Assembly: GCF_022758885.1 (NCBI RefSeq)
Contig: NZ_JALEBH010000001.1
Location: 558,001-622,000 of the forward strand
DNA length: 64,000 nt
Source of the DNA: Sphingobium sp. BYY-5
Lineage (GTDB): Bacteria > Pseudomonadota > Alphaproteobacteria > Sphingomonadales > Sphingomonadaceae
Direction: 5' to 3'
Below are positions 1 to 11,024 of this stretch, one piece after another. The stretch's first letter is position 1. The number at the start of each line of letters is the position of its first letter. Below the pieces are notes generated by a model. The model did not search any database. It worked only from the letters and a program-made list of their open reading frames with translations, and was not told where the DNA came from. The position numbers and the translations under genes were made by a program.

Positions 1-93
1 GATCGACTATTCCAGACCCATGGTCAAACGCATTGGCCGGGCCGATCCGCTATGCCACAAAAGCATGATCGGTCCATCAGGGAGTGTAAATAT

Positions 94-1461
94 ATGACGA
101 TGCGGGGCGCATTGATGGGGGTGGCGCTGCTGGTCCTGCCGCAGGGCGTGCAGGCGGCGGCGGATGCGGGGACGGCGAAGGATATTCTCATGCGCTCCAT
201 CGCTCATCGCACCGTGGAGGGGGCGGGGCAGGTGCCCGGACTGGCTAATTATTATGCTGGCGTGCTCAAGACGGCGGGCTTTGCCGACGGGGACATCGTC
301 ATCACGCCGATGGGCGAGACGGCGACCCTGGCGGCGACGATCAAGGGCAGCGACCCGAAGCTGAAGCCCCTGGCCCTGATCGGCCATATGGATGTGGTGG
401 CGGCGAACCGCGCCGACTGGACCCGCGATCCCTTCGTCCCGGTGGAGGAGAATGGCTATATTTTCGGGCGCGGGGCGGAGGATAATAAATATGATGTCGC
501 GATGATGGTCGCGACCCTGGCGCACCTGAAGAAGGAAGGCTGGAAGCCGCGCCGCACCGTCATCCTGCTGCTGTCGGGGGATGAGGAGACCGGCATGGTC
601 ACGACCAGGGCGCTCGCGATGCAATATCGGGACGTCGAATTGCTGCTGAACGGCGATGGCGGCGGCGGGCTGCTCAACGACGCGGGCAAGCCCGTTCTCT
701 ACCAGTTGCAGGCGGGCGAGAAGACCTATGCCGATTTCGAGATCGGCTTCACCGATGCGGGCGGCCATTCGAGCGCGCCGACGCCGGACAATCCCATCTA
801 CCGGCTGGCGAAGGCGATCGACCGGATCGTCGCCTATCAGTTTCCGCCCATGCGCAACGAATTGACCAGGGCGTCGCTGGCGCTGTCCGCCGACCGGATG
901 GACGGCGAGGTGGGGCAGGCGATGCGGCGCTTTGCCGAAACGGGCGATCCGGCCGCCGCCGACCTGCTCTCCTCCCGGCCGGAGTTCATCGGGCAGGTGC
1001 GCACGACATGCGTCGCAACCATGGCGCAGGCGGGCCATGCGCTCAACGCCCTGCCGCAAAGCGCGAAGGTCAGCGTCAATTGCCGCATCTTCCCCGGCGT
1101 GCCGATCGCGGACGTCAAGGCGCAACTGGTGAAGGTGATCGCTGATCCGACCGCAACAGTCACGACTTTGAACGATCCGACCGGCAGCGATGCCTCGCCG
1201 CTGCGGGCCGATGTGGTGAAGGCGGTCAGGGAAGCCGTGACGGCACGTGCGCCGGGTGTCACGGTGATGCCGGGCATGTCGGCCGGGGCCACCGACAGCC
1301 TCTATTTCCGGGCGCTGGGCGTGCCGAGCTATGGCGTTTCCAGCCTGTTCATGAAGGCTGAGGACGGTTTCGCCCACGGCCTGAACGAGCGGGTGCCGGT
1401 AGCGGGCATAGGTGCGTCGCTGGAGCAATGGGACCGGGTCGTCCGGGCGCTGGCGAGGTAG
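94..1461 (+). CDS. M20 family metallopeptidase, exported
   Basis: Zinc-dependent M20 peptidase/deacylase, probably periplasmic. The start at 94 is preferred over an in-frame ATG at 52 because a GGAG-type ribosome binding site precedes it and a signal peptide ending near QAAA follows at once. Visible metal-site motifs are GHMDVV, GRGAEDNKYD, the GDEETG catalytic glutamate and a C-terminal FAHGLNE histidine. The dimerisation-domain motif GGHSSAPTPDN is also present. The length of about 455 residues fits the family. It is convergent with leuA across a repeat. The substrate cannot be told from sequence. Confidence 0.9.
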   Translation: MTMRGALMGVALLVLPQGVQAAADAGTAKDILMRSIAHRTVEGAGQVPGLANYYAGVLKTAGFADGDIVITPMGETATLAATIKGSDPKLKPLALIGHMDVVAANRADWTRDPFVPVEENGYIFGRGAEDNKYDVAMMVATLAHLKKEGWKPRRTVILLLSGDEETGMVTTRALAMQYRDVELLLNGDGGGGLLNDAGKPVLYQLQAGEKTYADFEIGFTDAGGHSSAPTPDNPIYRLAKAIDRIVAYQFPPMRNELTRASLALSADRMDGEVGQAMRRFAETGDPAAADLLSSRPEFIGQVRTTCVATMAQAGHALNALPQSAKVSVNCRIFPGVPIADVKAQLVKVIADPTATVTTLNDPTGSDASPLRADVVKAVREAVTARAPGVTVMPGMSAGATDSLYFRALGVPSYGVSSLFMKAEDGFAHGLNERVPVAGIGASLEQWDRVVRALAR

Positions 1462-1477
1462 GGAGAACCCCGGAAAT

Positions 1478-1568
1478 CGTCATTCCCGCGGAGGCGGGAA
1501 CCCATTTCCCAACCGTTGTTTCAGGTGGCACGGTCAGGAGATGGATTCCCGCTTCCGCGGGAATGACG
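1478..1568. repeat. Inverted repeat, family A copy 1
   Basis: A 91-bp element starting CGTCATTCCCGCG and ending CGCGGGAATGACG. Each end is itself a small hairpin around GCGG..CCGC, and the middle carries CCCATTTCCCAAC. It lies between the convergent M20 peptidase and leuA genes. Related copies are at 29353, 49821 and 54047. It could act as a bidirectional terminator, but no U-run follows. Confidence 0.85.
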
Positions 1569-1590
1569 TTATCTTTTGTTCGAGCGAAGC

Positions 1591-3264
1591 TCAGCCCCGC
1601 ACCGCAATCCCGTTCGCGGCGGAGAGCACGGCCTTGACTGATGCGGTCGCTACGTCGCTGTCGGTGCCGATGCCGAAGACAGTGCGGCCGTCGGGGGTAC
1701 GGCATTCGACATAGGCGGCGGCGTTCACATTCGTACCCGCGCCGATCGCATGTTCGCTATAATCGGCGATCTCCAACTCCACGCCCAGTTCGTCGCGCAG
1801 CGCGGCCAGAACCGAGGAGATGAGGCCGTTGCCGCGCCCGGAAATGGAGCGCTCGCCACCCTGATGGGCGATCTTGCCGGTGAAGATGCGATCGCCCGCC
1901 GCGCCGCCTTCCTGATAGTCGATCAGCGCATAAGGCTGGTCGTCGGTCAGGCAATAATGCTCTTCGAACGCGGTGGAAATGTCGGCGGCATTGAGTTCGC
2001 GGCTCGACTGGTCGGCAAATGCCTGCACCACCTTCGAAAAGTCCGCCTGCATCTTCTTGGGCAGCTTATAGCCCTTGTCCTGTTGCAGCACCCAGGCGAC
2101 GCCGCCCTTGCCCGACTGCGAATTGACGCGGATGACCGCTTCATAGTCGCGGCCCAGATCCTTGGGGTCGATCGGCAGATAGGGGACGTTCCAAATCTGG
2201 TCGTTGCGGGCTTCCTGCGCGGCAAAGCCCTTCTTGATCGCGTCCTGATGGCTGCCCGAAAAGGCGGTGAACACCAGTTCGCCGGCATAGGGATGGCGCG
2301 GGTGGACGGGCAACTGGTTGCAATATTCGACGGTCTGGATGACCTCGTCGATGTCGCTGAAATCCAGTTCCGGGTTGATGCCCTGCGTGTACATGTTGAG
2401 CGCGACCGTCACCAGGTCGCAATTGCCGGTGCGCTCGCCATTGCCGAACAGGCATCCTTCGACGCGATCCGCGCCCGCCATGATGCCCAGTTCCGCCGCC
2501 GCGACGCCGGTGCCCCGGTCGTTATGCGTGTGCAGCGATATCACCACGCTGTCGCGCCTGGAGATATTGCGGCAGATCCATTCGATCTGGTCGGCATAGA
2601 TATTGGGGGTGGCGCACTCGACGGTGGCGGGCAGGTTCAGGATCAGCGGCCGCTCCAGCGTCGGCTGGAGAATGTCCATCACCGCTTCACAGCATTCCAG
2701 GCTGAAATCCAGCTCCGCGGTGGAGAAGGTTTCGGGCGAATATTCGAAATGCCAATCGGTGTCGGGCTGCTTGGCGGCATGATCGCGCAGCAGCTTGGCG
2801 GCGTTGACCGCAATCGCCCGGATCTCCGGCCGCTCCATCTGGAACACGATGTTGCGCCAGGCGGGCGAAATCGCGTTGTAGACATGGACGATCGCCTTCT
2901 TCGCGCCGCGCAGGCTTTCGAAGGTGGTGGCGATCAGGTCGGCGCGCGCCTGCGTCAGCACCTGCGGGAATACATCGTCGGGGATCGCGCCGTCGCGGAC
3001 CAGGCTGGAAATGAAATCGAATTCGGTCGCGCCGGCCGCCGGGAAGCCGACTTCGATCTCCTTGACGCCGACCTTGAGCAGCAGGTCGAAGAAGCGGCGC
3101 TTCTTTTCGGCGTTCATCGGATCGATCAGCGACTGGTTGCCATCGCGCATGTCGGTCGACAGCCAGCGGGGCGCCTTCGTGATGACGTTGGACGGCCATT
3201 GGCGATTGGGCAGATCCACCTGCGGGAAGGCGCGGTATTTCTGCGTGGGGTCGGTCAGCATCAT
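1591..3264 (-). CDS. leuA: 2-isopropylmalate synthase
   Basis: Condenses acetyl-CoA with 2-oxoisovalerate, the first committed step of leucine synthesis. The 557 residues match the long LeuA form: an N-terminal TIM barrel opening with [11 protein letters not shown] (catalytic Arg/Asp), a HTHNDRG metal-binding motif, and a C-terminal regulatory domain that normally binds leucine. The start at 3264 follows AGGA at a rather long spacing. A Leu-rich leader peptide gene and nested RNA pairings lie just upstream on the same strand, so expression is probably attenuated by leucine supply, in addition to enzyme feedback inhibition. Confidence 0.95.
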   Translation of the reverse strand: MMLTDPTQKYRAFPQVDLPNRQWPSNVITKAPRWLSTDMRDGNQSLIDPMNAEKKRRFFDLLLKVGVKEIEVGFPAAGATEFDFISSLVRDGAIPDDVFPQVLTQARADLIATTFESLRGAKKAIVHVYNAISPAWRNIVFQMERPEIRAIAVNAAKLLRDHAAKQPDTDWHFEYSPETFSTAELDFSLECCEAVMDILQPTLERPLILNLPATVECATPNIYADQIEWICRNISRRDSVVISLHTHNDRGTGVAAAELGIMAGADRVEGCLFGNGERTGNCDLVTVALNMYTQGINPELDFSDIDEVIQTVEYCNQLPVHPRHPYAGELVFTAFSGSHQDAIKKGFAAQEARNDQIWNVPYLPIDPKDLGRDYEAVIRVNSQSGKGGVAWVLQQDKGYKLPKKMQADFSKVVQAFADQSSRELNAADISTAFEEHYCLTDDQPYALIDYQEGGAAGDRIFTGKIAHQGGERSISGRGNGLISSVLAALRDELGVELEIADYSEHAIGAGTNVNAAAYVECRTPDGRTVFGIGTDSDVATASVKAVLSAANGIAVRG

Positions 3265-3326
3265 GGGATCAAACTACTTCCTGCAACGGGGCGCGGCCAT
3301 GATTCGGAAAAGGGGCGCTCCCGATG

Positions 3327-3421
3327 TACGACTTGACTGTGATGGATGCCCTTAGGCGGATCGACGCTGCCCTTAGCCGGAAGGCAGCACAAAAGCCACG
3401 CCTAAGGGCGTGTAAGTCGTA
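3327..3421 (-). promoter_or_regulatory. Putative leucine attenuation switch upstream of leuA
   Basis: On the minus strand, leader segment 3421-3414 can pair with 3334-3327 (8 bp), and 3409-3399 with 3358-3348 (11 bp, GCCCTTAGGCG with CGCCTAAGGGC). These enclose a hairpin at 3388-3366. The 3' arm of that inner hairpin (CTAAGGGC) can alternatively pair with the same leader segment, so the foldings exclude one another. The leader arm is the Leu-codon and stop region of the leader peptide, as expected for ribosome-stalling attenuation. No long U-run follows the distal arm; only TTTT near 3312 is seen. The exact termination mechanism is therefore unclear. Confidence 0.65.
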
Positions 3422-3449
3422 GCAGGGTAAGAAGCGCGCGGCTCTGCAT
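3402..3449 (-). CDS. leuL: leu leader peptide, 15 residues
   Basis: A 15-codon reading frame, MQSRALLTLLRLTRP, contains five leucines in a seven-residue stretch (LLTLLRL). It has a strong ribosome binding site, AGGGAG, seven bases before the ATG. Leader peptides rich in the end-product amino acid control Leu and Ile/Val operons in other proteobacteria by ribosome stalling. Position about 140 bases upstream of leuA, codon content and overlap with the mutually exclusive RNA pairings all support this role. A GNRA-capped hairpin (ACCCC-GAAA-GGGGT) lies just upstream at about 3467-3480. The gene symbol is by function, not homology. Confidence 0.75.
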   Translation of the reverse strand: MQSRALLTLLRLTRP

Positions 3450-3509
3450 AGCGCGTCTCCCTAACCCCTTTCGGGGTCAGGGGTAAAGATGAATCTTTCC
3501 GGGCTGCGT

Positions 3510-4157
3510 TCAGGAGTGACGGAATATTGCGTCGATGGTCAGGTCAACCTTGTCGGACACGAACGGGCGGCCAAAGCCCATATCGAAATGGCTGCGATCG
3601 ACCGTCATCGTTCCGGTGAAGTGCAGCACCGACAGGCCGGGGGCCTCATCGGGCGTCACGCCGACCAGGCGGACGGACAGGGTGACGGGGCGGGTTTCCC
3701 CATGCATGGTCAACTCGCCCGCAATCGGGGTCGGCACCTCGCCATGGGCGAGCGGGGCGTCCTGCGCGGTGAAGCGGACGGTTGGAAATTTCGCCATGTC
3801 GAAGAAGCTGTCGCCCTTGAGCATCGCGTCGGTCGACGTGTCGCCGGTGGTCAGCTTTTCGACCGGGAACTGGATGTCGACGGAGGCGCGGTCGGGTCGT
3901 GCCGGGTCGATCACCACCGAACCCTCCGGCGCGACGAAATCGCCCTCATAGCCGCCGACCAGCGCCTTCACATGGAAATGCACCTTGGTCGCGGCGCTAT
4001 CCACCTGATAATGGCCGGGCGCGTAAAGCGCCGCACCTTGGGGTGGCACGCTAATATGGGGAGCCGCCGCCATGGGGGTGGGCGGCGGCGTTGCCGCCGC
4101 CGGCGCAAATCCAATCAAACCAAGCAGCAGAATGGCTTGCGCCGGACGGCTCATCAT
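3510..4157 (-). CDS. YceI family lipid-binding protein (copy 2)
   Basis: A 215-residue exported protein with an N-terminal hydrophobic signal peptide. The YceI lipocalin-like barrel is recognised by YQVDSAATKVHFHVKALVGG, FPVEKLTTGD, FPTVRF and the C-terminal VDLTIDAIF. YceI proteins bind polyprenyl-type lipids in the periplasm. It starts 9 bp after the first YceI gene ends, so the two are cotranscribed. The pair is clearly paralogous but diverged. The physiological ligand is unknown. Confidence 0.88.
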   Translation of the reverse strand: MMSRPAQAILLLGLIGFAPAAATPPPTPMAAAPHISVPPQGAALYAPGHYQVDSAATKVHFHVKALVGGYEGDFVAPEGSVVIDPARPDRASVDIQFPVEKLTTGDTSTDAMLKGDSFFDMAKFPTVRFTAQDAPLAHGEVPTPIAGELTMHGETRPVTLSVRLVGVTPDEAPGLSVLHFTGTMTVDRSHFDMGFGRPFVSDKVDLTIDAIFRHS

Positions 4158-4166
4158 ATTTGCTTT

Positions 4167-4784
4167 TTACTTCTGGAAGCCGGCGATGATCTTCAGTTCG
4201 ACCGTGTCGCCCACGACGGGGACGTAAGCGCCCAGGCCGAAATCGCTGCGCTTGATCGTGCCGGTTGCAACGAAGCCGATATTTTCCTTCTTGTTCATCG
4301 GGTTGGCGCCCGCTCCATAAAATTCGGCGTCCAGCGTCACCGGCTTGGTCACGCCCTTGATGGTGAGGTTGCCGGTGATGGTCGCGCCGGTGCCTTCGGC
4401 CTTCACTGCGGTCGATACGAAGCTAGCCTTGGGGAATTTCGCGGCGTCGAAGAAGTCCGGCTTCAACAGATGTTCGTCAAGCGCGTCGACGCCCGTCTTC
4501 AGGTTCGCTATCGGCAATTCGATGCTGACCTTCGACGCGGAGGGATTGGCCTTGTCCAACGTCAGCGTGCCGCTGGGACCGGCGAAGATGCCGACATTGT
4601 TGGTGAAGCCCATATGGTCATAGGCGAAGACGACCTGGGTGTGGCCCGGATCGACGGTATAGGCGCCGCCGGTGACTTTGGCGACGTCCTTGGTGCCGGG
4701 GGCGGAGGTCGGCATCTGCGCGATGACGACGGTGCCGCCGGTGATGGCGATCAGGGCAGCGGCGGGGATCAGATATTTACGCAT
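4167..4784 (-). CDS. YceI family lipid-binding protein (copy 1)
   Basis: Periplasmic YceI-fold protein of 205 residues. The start at 4784 is chosen for the GGAGAG site and the signal peptide MRKYLIPAAALIAITGG. Barrel signatures are YTVDPGHTQVVFAYDHMGF, LPIANLKTGVDALDEHL, FPKASFVST and SDFGLGAYVPVVGD. It is the first gene of a two-gene YceI unit that lies between ilvC and leuA on the same strand. Nothing links YceI to branched-chain amino acid synthesis, so the position may be accidental. Confidence 0.9.
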   Translation of the reverse strand: MRKYLIPAAALIAITGGTVVIAQMPTSAPGTKDVAKVTGGAYTVDPGHTQVVFAYDHMGFTNNVGIFAGPSGTLTLDKANPSASKVSIELPIANLKTGVDALDEHLLKPDFFDAAKFPKASFVSTAVKAEGTGATITGNLTIKGVTKPVTLDAEFYGAGANPMNKKENIGFVATGTIKRSDFGLGAYVPVVGDTVELKIIAGFQK

Positions 4785-4931
4785 GGACAGACTCTCCAGG
4801 AAACGCACAAGGGGCCCGGCTAGAATAAGCCGAACCCCTCGATTGTTCCAGAGCCGTAACCGGAAACGGATCGTTCCCATATGCAAAGGATGTTGGATCA
4901 TCCTCTCCTGTAAGGGGAGGATGGGAATTGG

Positions 4932-6557
<1,626 letters not shown>

Positions 6558-6558
<1 letters not shown>

Positions 6559-6926
6559 CAGATTGCCCCGTTATCCTGGTCTTTGCGCCGGTCCCGATCC
6601 GTATCGGGCTGGTCATGGCGCTGCGAAATGGTGGCGGTGAAGGCGAAATGCCATGCGCCGTCGATATGATGCGCGAGGCGCACCGAAAAGCCCGTCACCG
6701 TGTCGAACACCCGGCTCAGCCGTTCGCCGACATAGCGGGGACCGGCCAGCACCGAACCGATATGGTGGTCGTTGAAATCGAACCCTCGGTCCAGATGCAC
6801 TTCCCATTCCCTATTGTCCGGGTCGGCATGATCGGTGGTCCAGCCGGTGAGGTCGGCCGTTCCCGCGATCCGTTCGAAATCCCATGGCTCCGTCACATGG
6901 ACGCGGAGCTTCAGATGTTGCGTCAC
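6558..6926 (-). CDS. Hypothetical protein between ilvB and ilvN
   Basis: A 122-residue soluble protein, starting GTG 10 bp after ilvB ends and overlapping the ilvN start. It is acidic-aromatic and rich in His/Asp (LTGWTTDHADPDNREWEV, FDFNDHHIGSVLAG), with no signal peptide, membrane segment or motif I recognise. The tight spacing on both sides and normal codon use argue that it is real and cotranslated with the acetolactate synthase subunits. A role in folding, regulation or assembly of the synthase would be a guess. Confidence 0.75.
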
Positions 6927-6936
6927 ATCCCGACCT

Positions 6937-8688
6937 TCACACCAGCGCCTTTGCCTCGTCCGACATGACGCCTTCGATCTGGTTGGGATCGAGCAGCATT
7001 TCGGTGTGGGCCGCGCCCGACGGGATCATCGGGAAGCAGTTGGACAGCTTTGCCACGCGGCAATCGACGATCACCGGGCCGGGGGTTTCGAGCATCTGCC
7101 TGATGCCCGCCTCCAGTTCCTGCGGTCCTTCGATGCGGATGCCGGTCCAGCCATAGGCTTCGCCCAGCTTCACGAAGTCGGGCAGGCTATCCGAATAGCT
7201 GTTGGAATAGCGGCTTTCATAGGTCAGTTCCTGCCACTGGCGGACCATGCCCATATATTCATTGTTGAGGATGAACAGCTTCACCGGCAGGCGATACTGG
7301 GTGGCCGTACCCATTTCCTGAATGTTCATCTGGACCGATGCGTCACCCGCGATGCAGATGGCCAGGCTGTCGGGGTTGCCCATCTGCGCGCCGATGGCGG
7401 CGGGGAAGCCGTAGCCCATCGTGCCCAGGCCGCCGGAGGTCAGCCATTTATTGGGCGCTTCGAAGCCGAAATGCTGGGCGGCCCACATCTGGTGCTGGCC
7501 GACTTCGGTTGTGATGATGACATCTTTGCCCGTCGCTTTGGTCGCCGTGTACAGGTCGGCGATGGCGCGCTGGGGCATGATCTCCACGCCATTTTCGGCA
7601 TAATCGAGCGATTTTTTCGCGCGCCAGCCGGCGATCCGCGCCCACCATTCGGCCAGGTCCGCCTTCTGGTGATTGCGCAGCTTCCACAGGGCGATAATGT
7701 CGTCGAGCGCGCTGGCGATGTCGGCCACCACGGCGACATCGACATCGACGATCTTGTTGATCGAGCTACGGTCGATATCGATGTGAACCTTGCGGCTGTT
7801 GGGCGCAAAGGCGTCGAGGCGGCCGGTGACGCGATCATCGAAGCGTGCACCAACGCACAGGATCAGATCCGCCTGGTTCATCGCCCAATTGGCTTCATAG
7901 GTGCCGTGCATCCCCAACATCCCGACCCACTGGTCGGAGGAGGCGGGGAAGGCGCCCAGGCCCATCAGGGTGGAAGTGACGGGCGCGCCGGTCAGCGCGG
8001 CCAGTTCGCGCAGCAATGCGGACGCCTGCGGGCCGGAGTTGATGACGCCGCCGCCGGTGTAGAGGATCGGGCGATCGGCCGCGGCCAGCATCTCGACCGC
8101 CGCGTCGATCGCGGCGGCGTCCGCTTTGGTCTGCGGACGATAGCTGGCGTGGACCTTCAATTCCGGCCTGGCATAGGGCGCGGTCGCGATCTGGACATTC
8201 TTGGGAATGTCGACGACGACCGGGCCGGGCCGGCCGGTGGTGGCGATGTGGAACGCCTCATGAATGACGCCGGCAAGCTGGCCGGGCGTCTTCACCAGAT
8301 AATTATGCTTGGTGCAGTGGCGGGTGATGCCCACCGTGTCCGCTTCCTGGAAGGCGTCGGTGCCGATCAGTTGCGTCGGAACCTGCCCGGTGATGACGAC
8401 CATCGGGATGGAATCCATCAGCGCGTCGGTGATGCCGGTAACGGCATTGGTCGCGCCGGGGCCGGATGTGACGAGCACGACGCCGGGCTTGCCCGTCGAA
8501 CGCGCATAGCCCTCCGCCATGTGAGTCGCGCCCTGTTCGTGGCGGACGAGCACATGCTTGATCGTGGGATGATTATAGAGCGCGTCATAAATGGGCAGCA
8601 CGGCGCCGCCCGGATAGCCGAACACGACCTCGACGCCCAGATCGACCAGGCATTCGACCAATATGTCCGCGCCGCTCTTTTCGGCCAC
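6937..8688 (-). CDS. ilvB: Acetolactate synthase large (catalytic) subunit
   Basis: Thiamine-diphosphate enzyme joining two pyruvates, or pyruvate and 2-oxobutyrate. A GTG at 8688 is preferred over an ATG-type start at 8748, because GGAGGAGT precedes it by seven bases and the family normally begins EKSGADILVECL. Domains in order: N-terminal PYR domain with VFGYPGGAVLPIYD and the catalytic glutamate in VRHEQGATHMAEG, the central FAD-binding domain with ARFDDRVTG, and the C-terminal PP domain with the TDP motif GDASVQMNIQE. First gene of an ilvB-orf-ilvN-ilvC cluster. Confidence 0.96.
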   Translation of the reverse strand: MAEKSGADILVECLVDLGVEVVFGYPGGAVLPIYDALYNHPTIKHVLVRHEQGATHMAEGYARSTGKPGVVLVTSGPGATNAVTGITDALMDSIPMVVITGQVPTQLIGTDAFQEADTVGITRHCTKHNYLVKTPGQLAGVIHEAFHIATTGRPGPVVVDIPKNVQIATAPYARPELKVHASYRPQTKADAAAIDAAVEMLAAADRPILYTGGGVINSGPQASALLRELAALTGAPVTSTLMGLGAFPASSDQWVGMLGMHGTYEANWAMNQADLILCVGARFDDRVTGRLDAFAPNSRKVHIDIDRSSINKIVDVDVAVVADIASALDDIIALWKLRNHQKADLAEWWARIAGWRAKKSLDYAENGVEIMPQRAIADLYTATKATGKDVIITTEVGQHQMWAAQHFGFEAPNKWLTSGGLGTMGYGFPAAIGAQMGNPDSLAICIAGDASVQMNIQEMGTATQYRLPVKLFILNNEYMGMVRQWQELTYESRYSNSYSDSLPDFVKLGEAYGWTGIRIEGPQELEAGIRQMLETPGPVIVDCRVAKLSNCFPMIPSGAAHTEMLLDPNQIEGVMSDEAKALV

Positions 8689-8756
8689 GATGATACTCCT
8701 CCGTTGATGCAAGTCGGGTGCTTTGCGCGCCCGCGCCTTTGATGGCAAGGCGCCTG

Positions 8757-8785
8757 CCTCTAGTGGACAGAAAATGACGGGTCAA
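8757..8785 (-). promoter_or_regulatory. Candidate sigma70-type promoter for the ilvB cluster
   Basis: TTGACC (8785-8780) and TAGAGG (8762-8757) are separated by 17 bp, in the short gap between miaA and ilvB. The -35 box is good and the -10 box is weak. No leader peptide is seen between it and ilvB. Confidence 0.4.
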
Positions 8786-8788
8786 CCA

Positions 8789-9733
8789 TTAATGTTGTAA
8801 TTTAATTGCTAATTCATAGGATATTTTGTCATCAATATATCGTGCTTCGCGAGGCCAGCCGGACGGCGGCTGGTTCGCGAACCAGGTATATTGGCGCTTG
8901 GCATATTGGCGGGTGGCGATCCGGCCCTTTTCGATCATGCTGTACGCATCGCTGTCGCCTTTCAGGAAAGCGGCGATTTCCGGCACGCCGATCGCCCGCA
9001 TCACGGGCAGGTCGGGGTCCAGGGAGCGGGCGAGCAGCGCCTCCACTTCCGCAATGGCACCGTCTTCGACCATCAACCCGAAGCGGCGGTCGCACCGTTC
9101 GATCAGCCAGTCGCGCGGCGGCAGCAGGATGAGCGGCGACAGGTGGATGTTGTCGCCGATCCCGCCCACCTTATGTTGCTGCCATGCCCTGAGCGGTCTG
9201 CCGGTGGAGCGTATCACCTCCAGTGCGCGGGCGACGCGGGTGGTGTCGGCCGGGGCGAGGCGGGCGGCGGCCTCCGGGTCTTCGTTGGCCAGCGCTTCAT
9301 GCGCCTGCGCCACGGGCAGGGCACGGACGGCGGCGCGTATATCGGGATCGATGTCCGGCACCGGGGCGATGCCGTCGAGCAAGGTCCGGATATAGAGTCC
9401 GGTGCCGCCGACCAGCACGGGCAGCTTGCCCGCTGCATGGGCGGCGTTCACTTCCGCCTTCGCCTCTGCCGCCCAGCGCGCGGCGGTGCAGGCTTCCGCG
9501 CCGTCGATATGGCCGAACAGGCGGTGCGGCACGCCGCCCATTTCCTCTGGCGAAGGCCGGGCGGAGAGGATGGTGAGATCGGCATAGACCTGGCTGGCGT
9601 CGGCATTGATGACGACGCCATTGGTCGCCCTGGCAAGGCGAACCGCGAGCGCGCTCTTGCCGCTGGCGGTCGGCCCGGCAATAAGCGCGACCCGTGGGCG
9701 GGATTCGCCCTGCTGTGTGTCAGGAGTGTTCAT
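8789..9733 (-). CDS. miaA: tRNA dimethylallyltransferase
   Basis: Transfers a dimethylallyl group to A37 of UNN-reading tRNAs. The 314 residues begin at ATG 9733. The P-loop [15 protein letters not shown], the substrate loop [20 protein letters not shown] and the C-terminal [12 protein letters not shown] motif are all visible. It is divergent from serB and the two start codons share the palindrome CATG. It is followed after about 100 bp by ilvB on the same strand, with a separate promoter candidate between them. Confidence 0.95.
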   Translation of the reverse strand: MNTPDTQQGESRPRVALIAGPTASGKSALAVRLARATNGVVINADASQVYADLTILSARPSPEEMGGVPHRLFGHIDGAEACTAARWAAEAKAEVNAAHAAGKLPVLVGGTGLYIRTLLDGIAPVPDIDPDIRAAVRALPVAQAHEALANEDPEAAARLAPADTTRVARALEVIRSTGRPLRAWQQHKVGGIGDNIHLSPLILLPPRDWLIERCDRRFGLMVEDGAIAEVEALLARSLDPDLPVMRAIGVPEIAAFLKGDSDAYSMIEKGRIATRQYAKRQYTWFANQPPSGWPREARYIDDKISYELAIKLQH

Positions 9734-10610
9734 GTTCGTCGCGACCTTAGTGGCAAGTGGCTCGATGGGGCAGGGGGATATTGCGCAGGCCGCCGACCGG
9801 CTGCGCGATGCCGGATGCCAACCGGGTGAGATCGCCTGGCTCGACGCGGGCAAGGCGGTGGACATCTTCTTCACCATCGATCCGGTCAAGGCCCGCGCGG
9901 CGTTGACCGATCTGGGGCAGGGCATCGACATCATCGTCCAGCCGATTGCCACCCGCGAAAAGAAGCTGCTGATCGCCGACATGGATTCGACCATGATTAC
10001 GGTCGAGTGCATCGACGAACTGGCCGACTATGCCGGGATCAAGCCGCAGATCGCCGAGATCACCGAACGGGCAATGCGCGGCGAACTGGACTTTGCCGGC
10101 GCGCTGCATGAGCGGGTCGCGCTGCTGAAGGGGCTGGAGGATGCGGCGATCGACCGTTGCCGCGCCGAGCGCGTGGTCATCATGGGCGGGGCCAAGGCGC
10201 TGGTGCGCACGATGAAAGCGCGGGGCGCGAAGGCGCTGCTGGTGTCGGGCGGCTTCACCCGCTTCACCGGGCCGGTAGCCGAGGAGATCGGCTTCGACGC
10301 GGCGGTCGCCAACGTGCTGGAGATCGCCGACGGCGCGCTTCTGGGTACCGTGACCACGCCGATCGTCGACGCGGCGCGCAAACGGGCGGAGCTGGAAGCC
10401 GCGATCGCGAGCGGAATCGACCGTGCGCTGACCCTGGCGGTGGGCGATGGCGCCAACGATATTCCGATGATCGAAGGGGCAGGATTGGGCGTCGCCTATC
10501 GTGCCAAACCCAGGACGCGCGCGGCTGCTGCGGCCGAGATTGTTCATGGCGATTTGTCGGTGCTGCTCTATGCGCAGGGCATCCCCTCAACCGACTGGTT
10601 CATCGAATAA
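9732..10610 (+). CDS. serB: Phosphoserine phosphatase
   Basis: Last step of serine synthesis, a Mg2+-dependent HAD-superfamily hydrolase. The ATG at 9732 follows AGGAG. About 90 N-terminal residues form a degenerate ACT-like domain, then come the HAD motif [12 protein letters not shown] (nucleophile Asp), motif [12 protein letters not shown], and motifs III/IV with [17 protein letters not shown]. Length 292 residues, normal for the long SerB type. Its promoter must lie within the 5' part of miaA on the opposite strand. Confidence 0.95.
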   Translation: MFVATLVASGSMGQGDIAQAADRLRDAGCQPGEIAWLDAGKAVDIFFTIDPVKARAALTDLGQGIDIIVQPIATREKKLLIADMDSTMITVECIDELADYAGIKPQIAEITERAMRGELDFAGALHERVALLKGLEDAAIDRCRAERVVIMGGAKALVRTMKARGAKALLVSGGFTRFTGPVAEEIGFDAAVANVLEIADGALLGTVTTPIVDAARKRAELEAAIASGIDRALTLAVGDGANDIPMIEGAGLGVAYRAKPRTRAAAAAEIVHGDLSVLLYAQGIPSTDWFIE

Positions 10611-10764
10611 CGGACTGTCACTATTAATGCACGGTTCGACGTCATTTCGGTCGGGTAATGGATTCGTTTCGTAACATTGTACGTTGGTCCGCTGCCGCCC
10701 GTTCGGCGGTGGAGAGGTGTAGAAGCGTTGGGCGATTTTTCGCTTTGCGCTGAGGGAGTTATGT

Positions 10765-11019
10765 ATGAAAATCAAATATATGGCTTTGGCTGCCAGTGGG
10801 CTGCTTGCCCTGAGCGCCTGTGCGAAGAACGAGGCTCCAGTCACGACCGCACCGCCGGTCGGACCCGGCGCCATTGCTGGTACTATTGCCGCCGACCGTG
10901 ATGGCGACGGCATTGTTGATGGCTATTACACCAGCGACGGCATCTATCATGCGATCCAGGGTCCGCCCTGCCCGCCGCCGCCCGCGCCGATGCCGTCCCG
11001 TTCGGGAGAACGCGGCTGA
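10765..11019 (+). CDS. Small lipoprotein, unknown function
   Basis: An 84-residue secreted lipoprotein with signal MKIKYMALAASGLLALSAC and a lipobox cysteine at residue 19. The mature part contains a calcium-like acidic repeat DRDGDGIVDGYYTSDGIYH and a proline-rich tail (PPCPPPPAPMP). GGGAG precedes the ATG. It lies 5 bp upstream of the L,D-transpeptidase gene and is probably cotranscribed, so a cell-envelope role is likely. Family not recognised. Confidence 0.75.
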   Translation: MKIKYMALAASGLLALSACAKNEAPVTTAPPVGPGAIAGTIAADRDGDGIVDGYYTSDGIYHAIQGPPCPPPPAPMPSRSGERG

Positions 11020-11024
11020 TCCAC

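Noticed and set aside
7..1428. Long minus-strand ORF opposite the M20 peptidase
   Set aside because: No family resemblance and no ribosome binding site. It mirrors the GC-rich codon pattern of the real gene on the other strand. The same applies to long frames opposite leuA, ilvB, glnA, dnaX, lon, alaS, maeB and hemB.
8689..8756. Leader peptide for attenuation of the ilvB cluster
   Set aside because: No short frame with Ile/Val/Leu codons and a ribosome binding site exists between the promoter candidate and ilvB.
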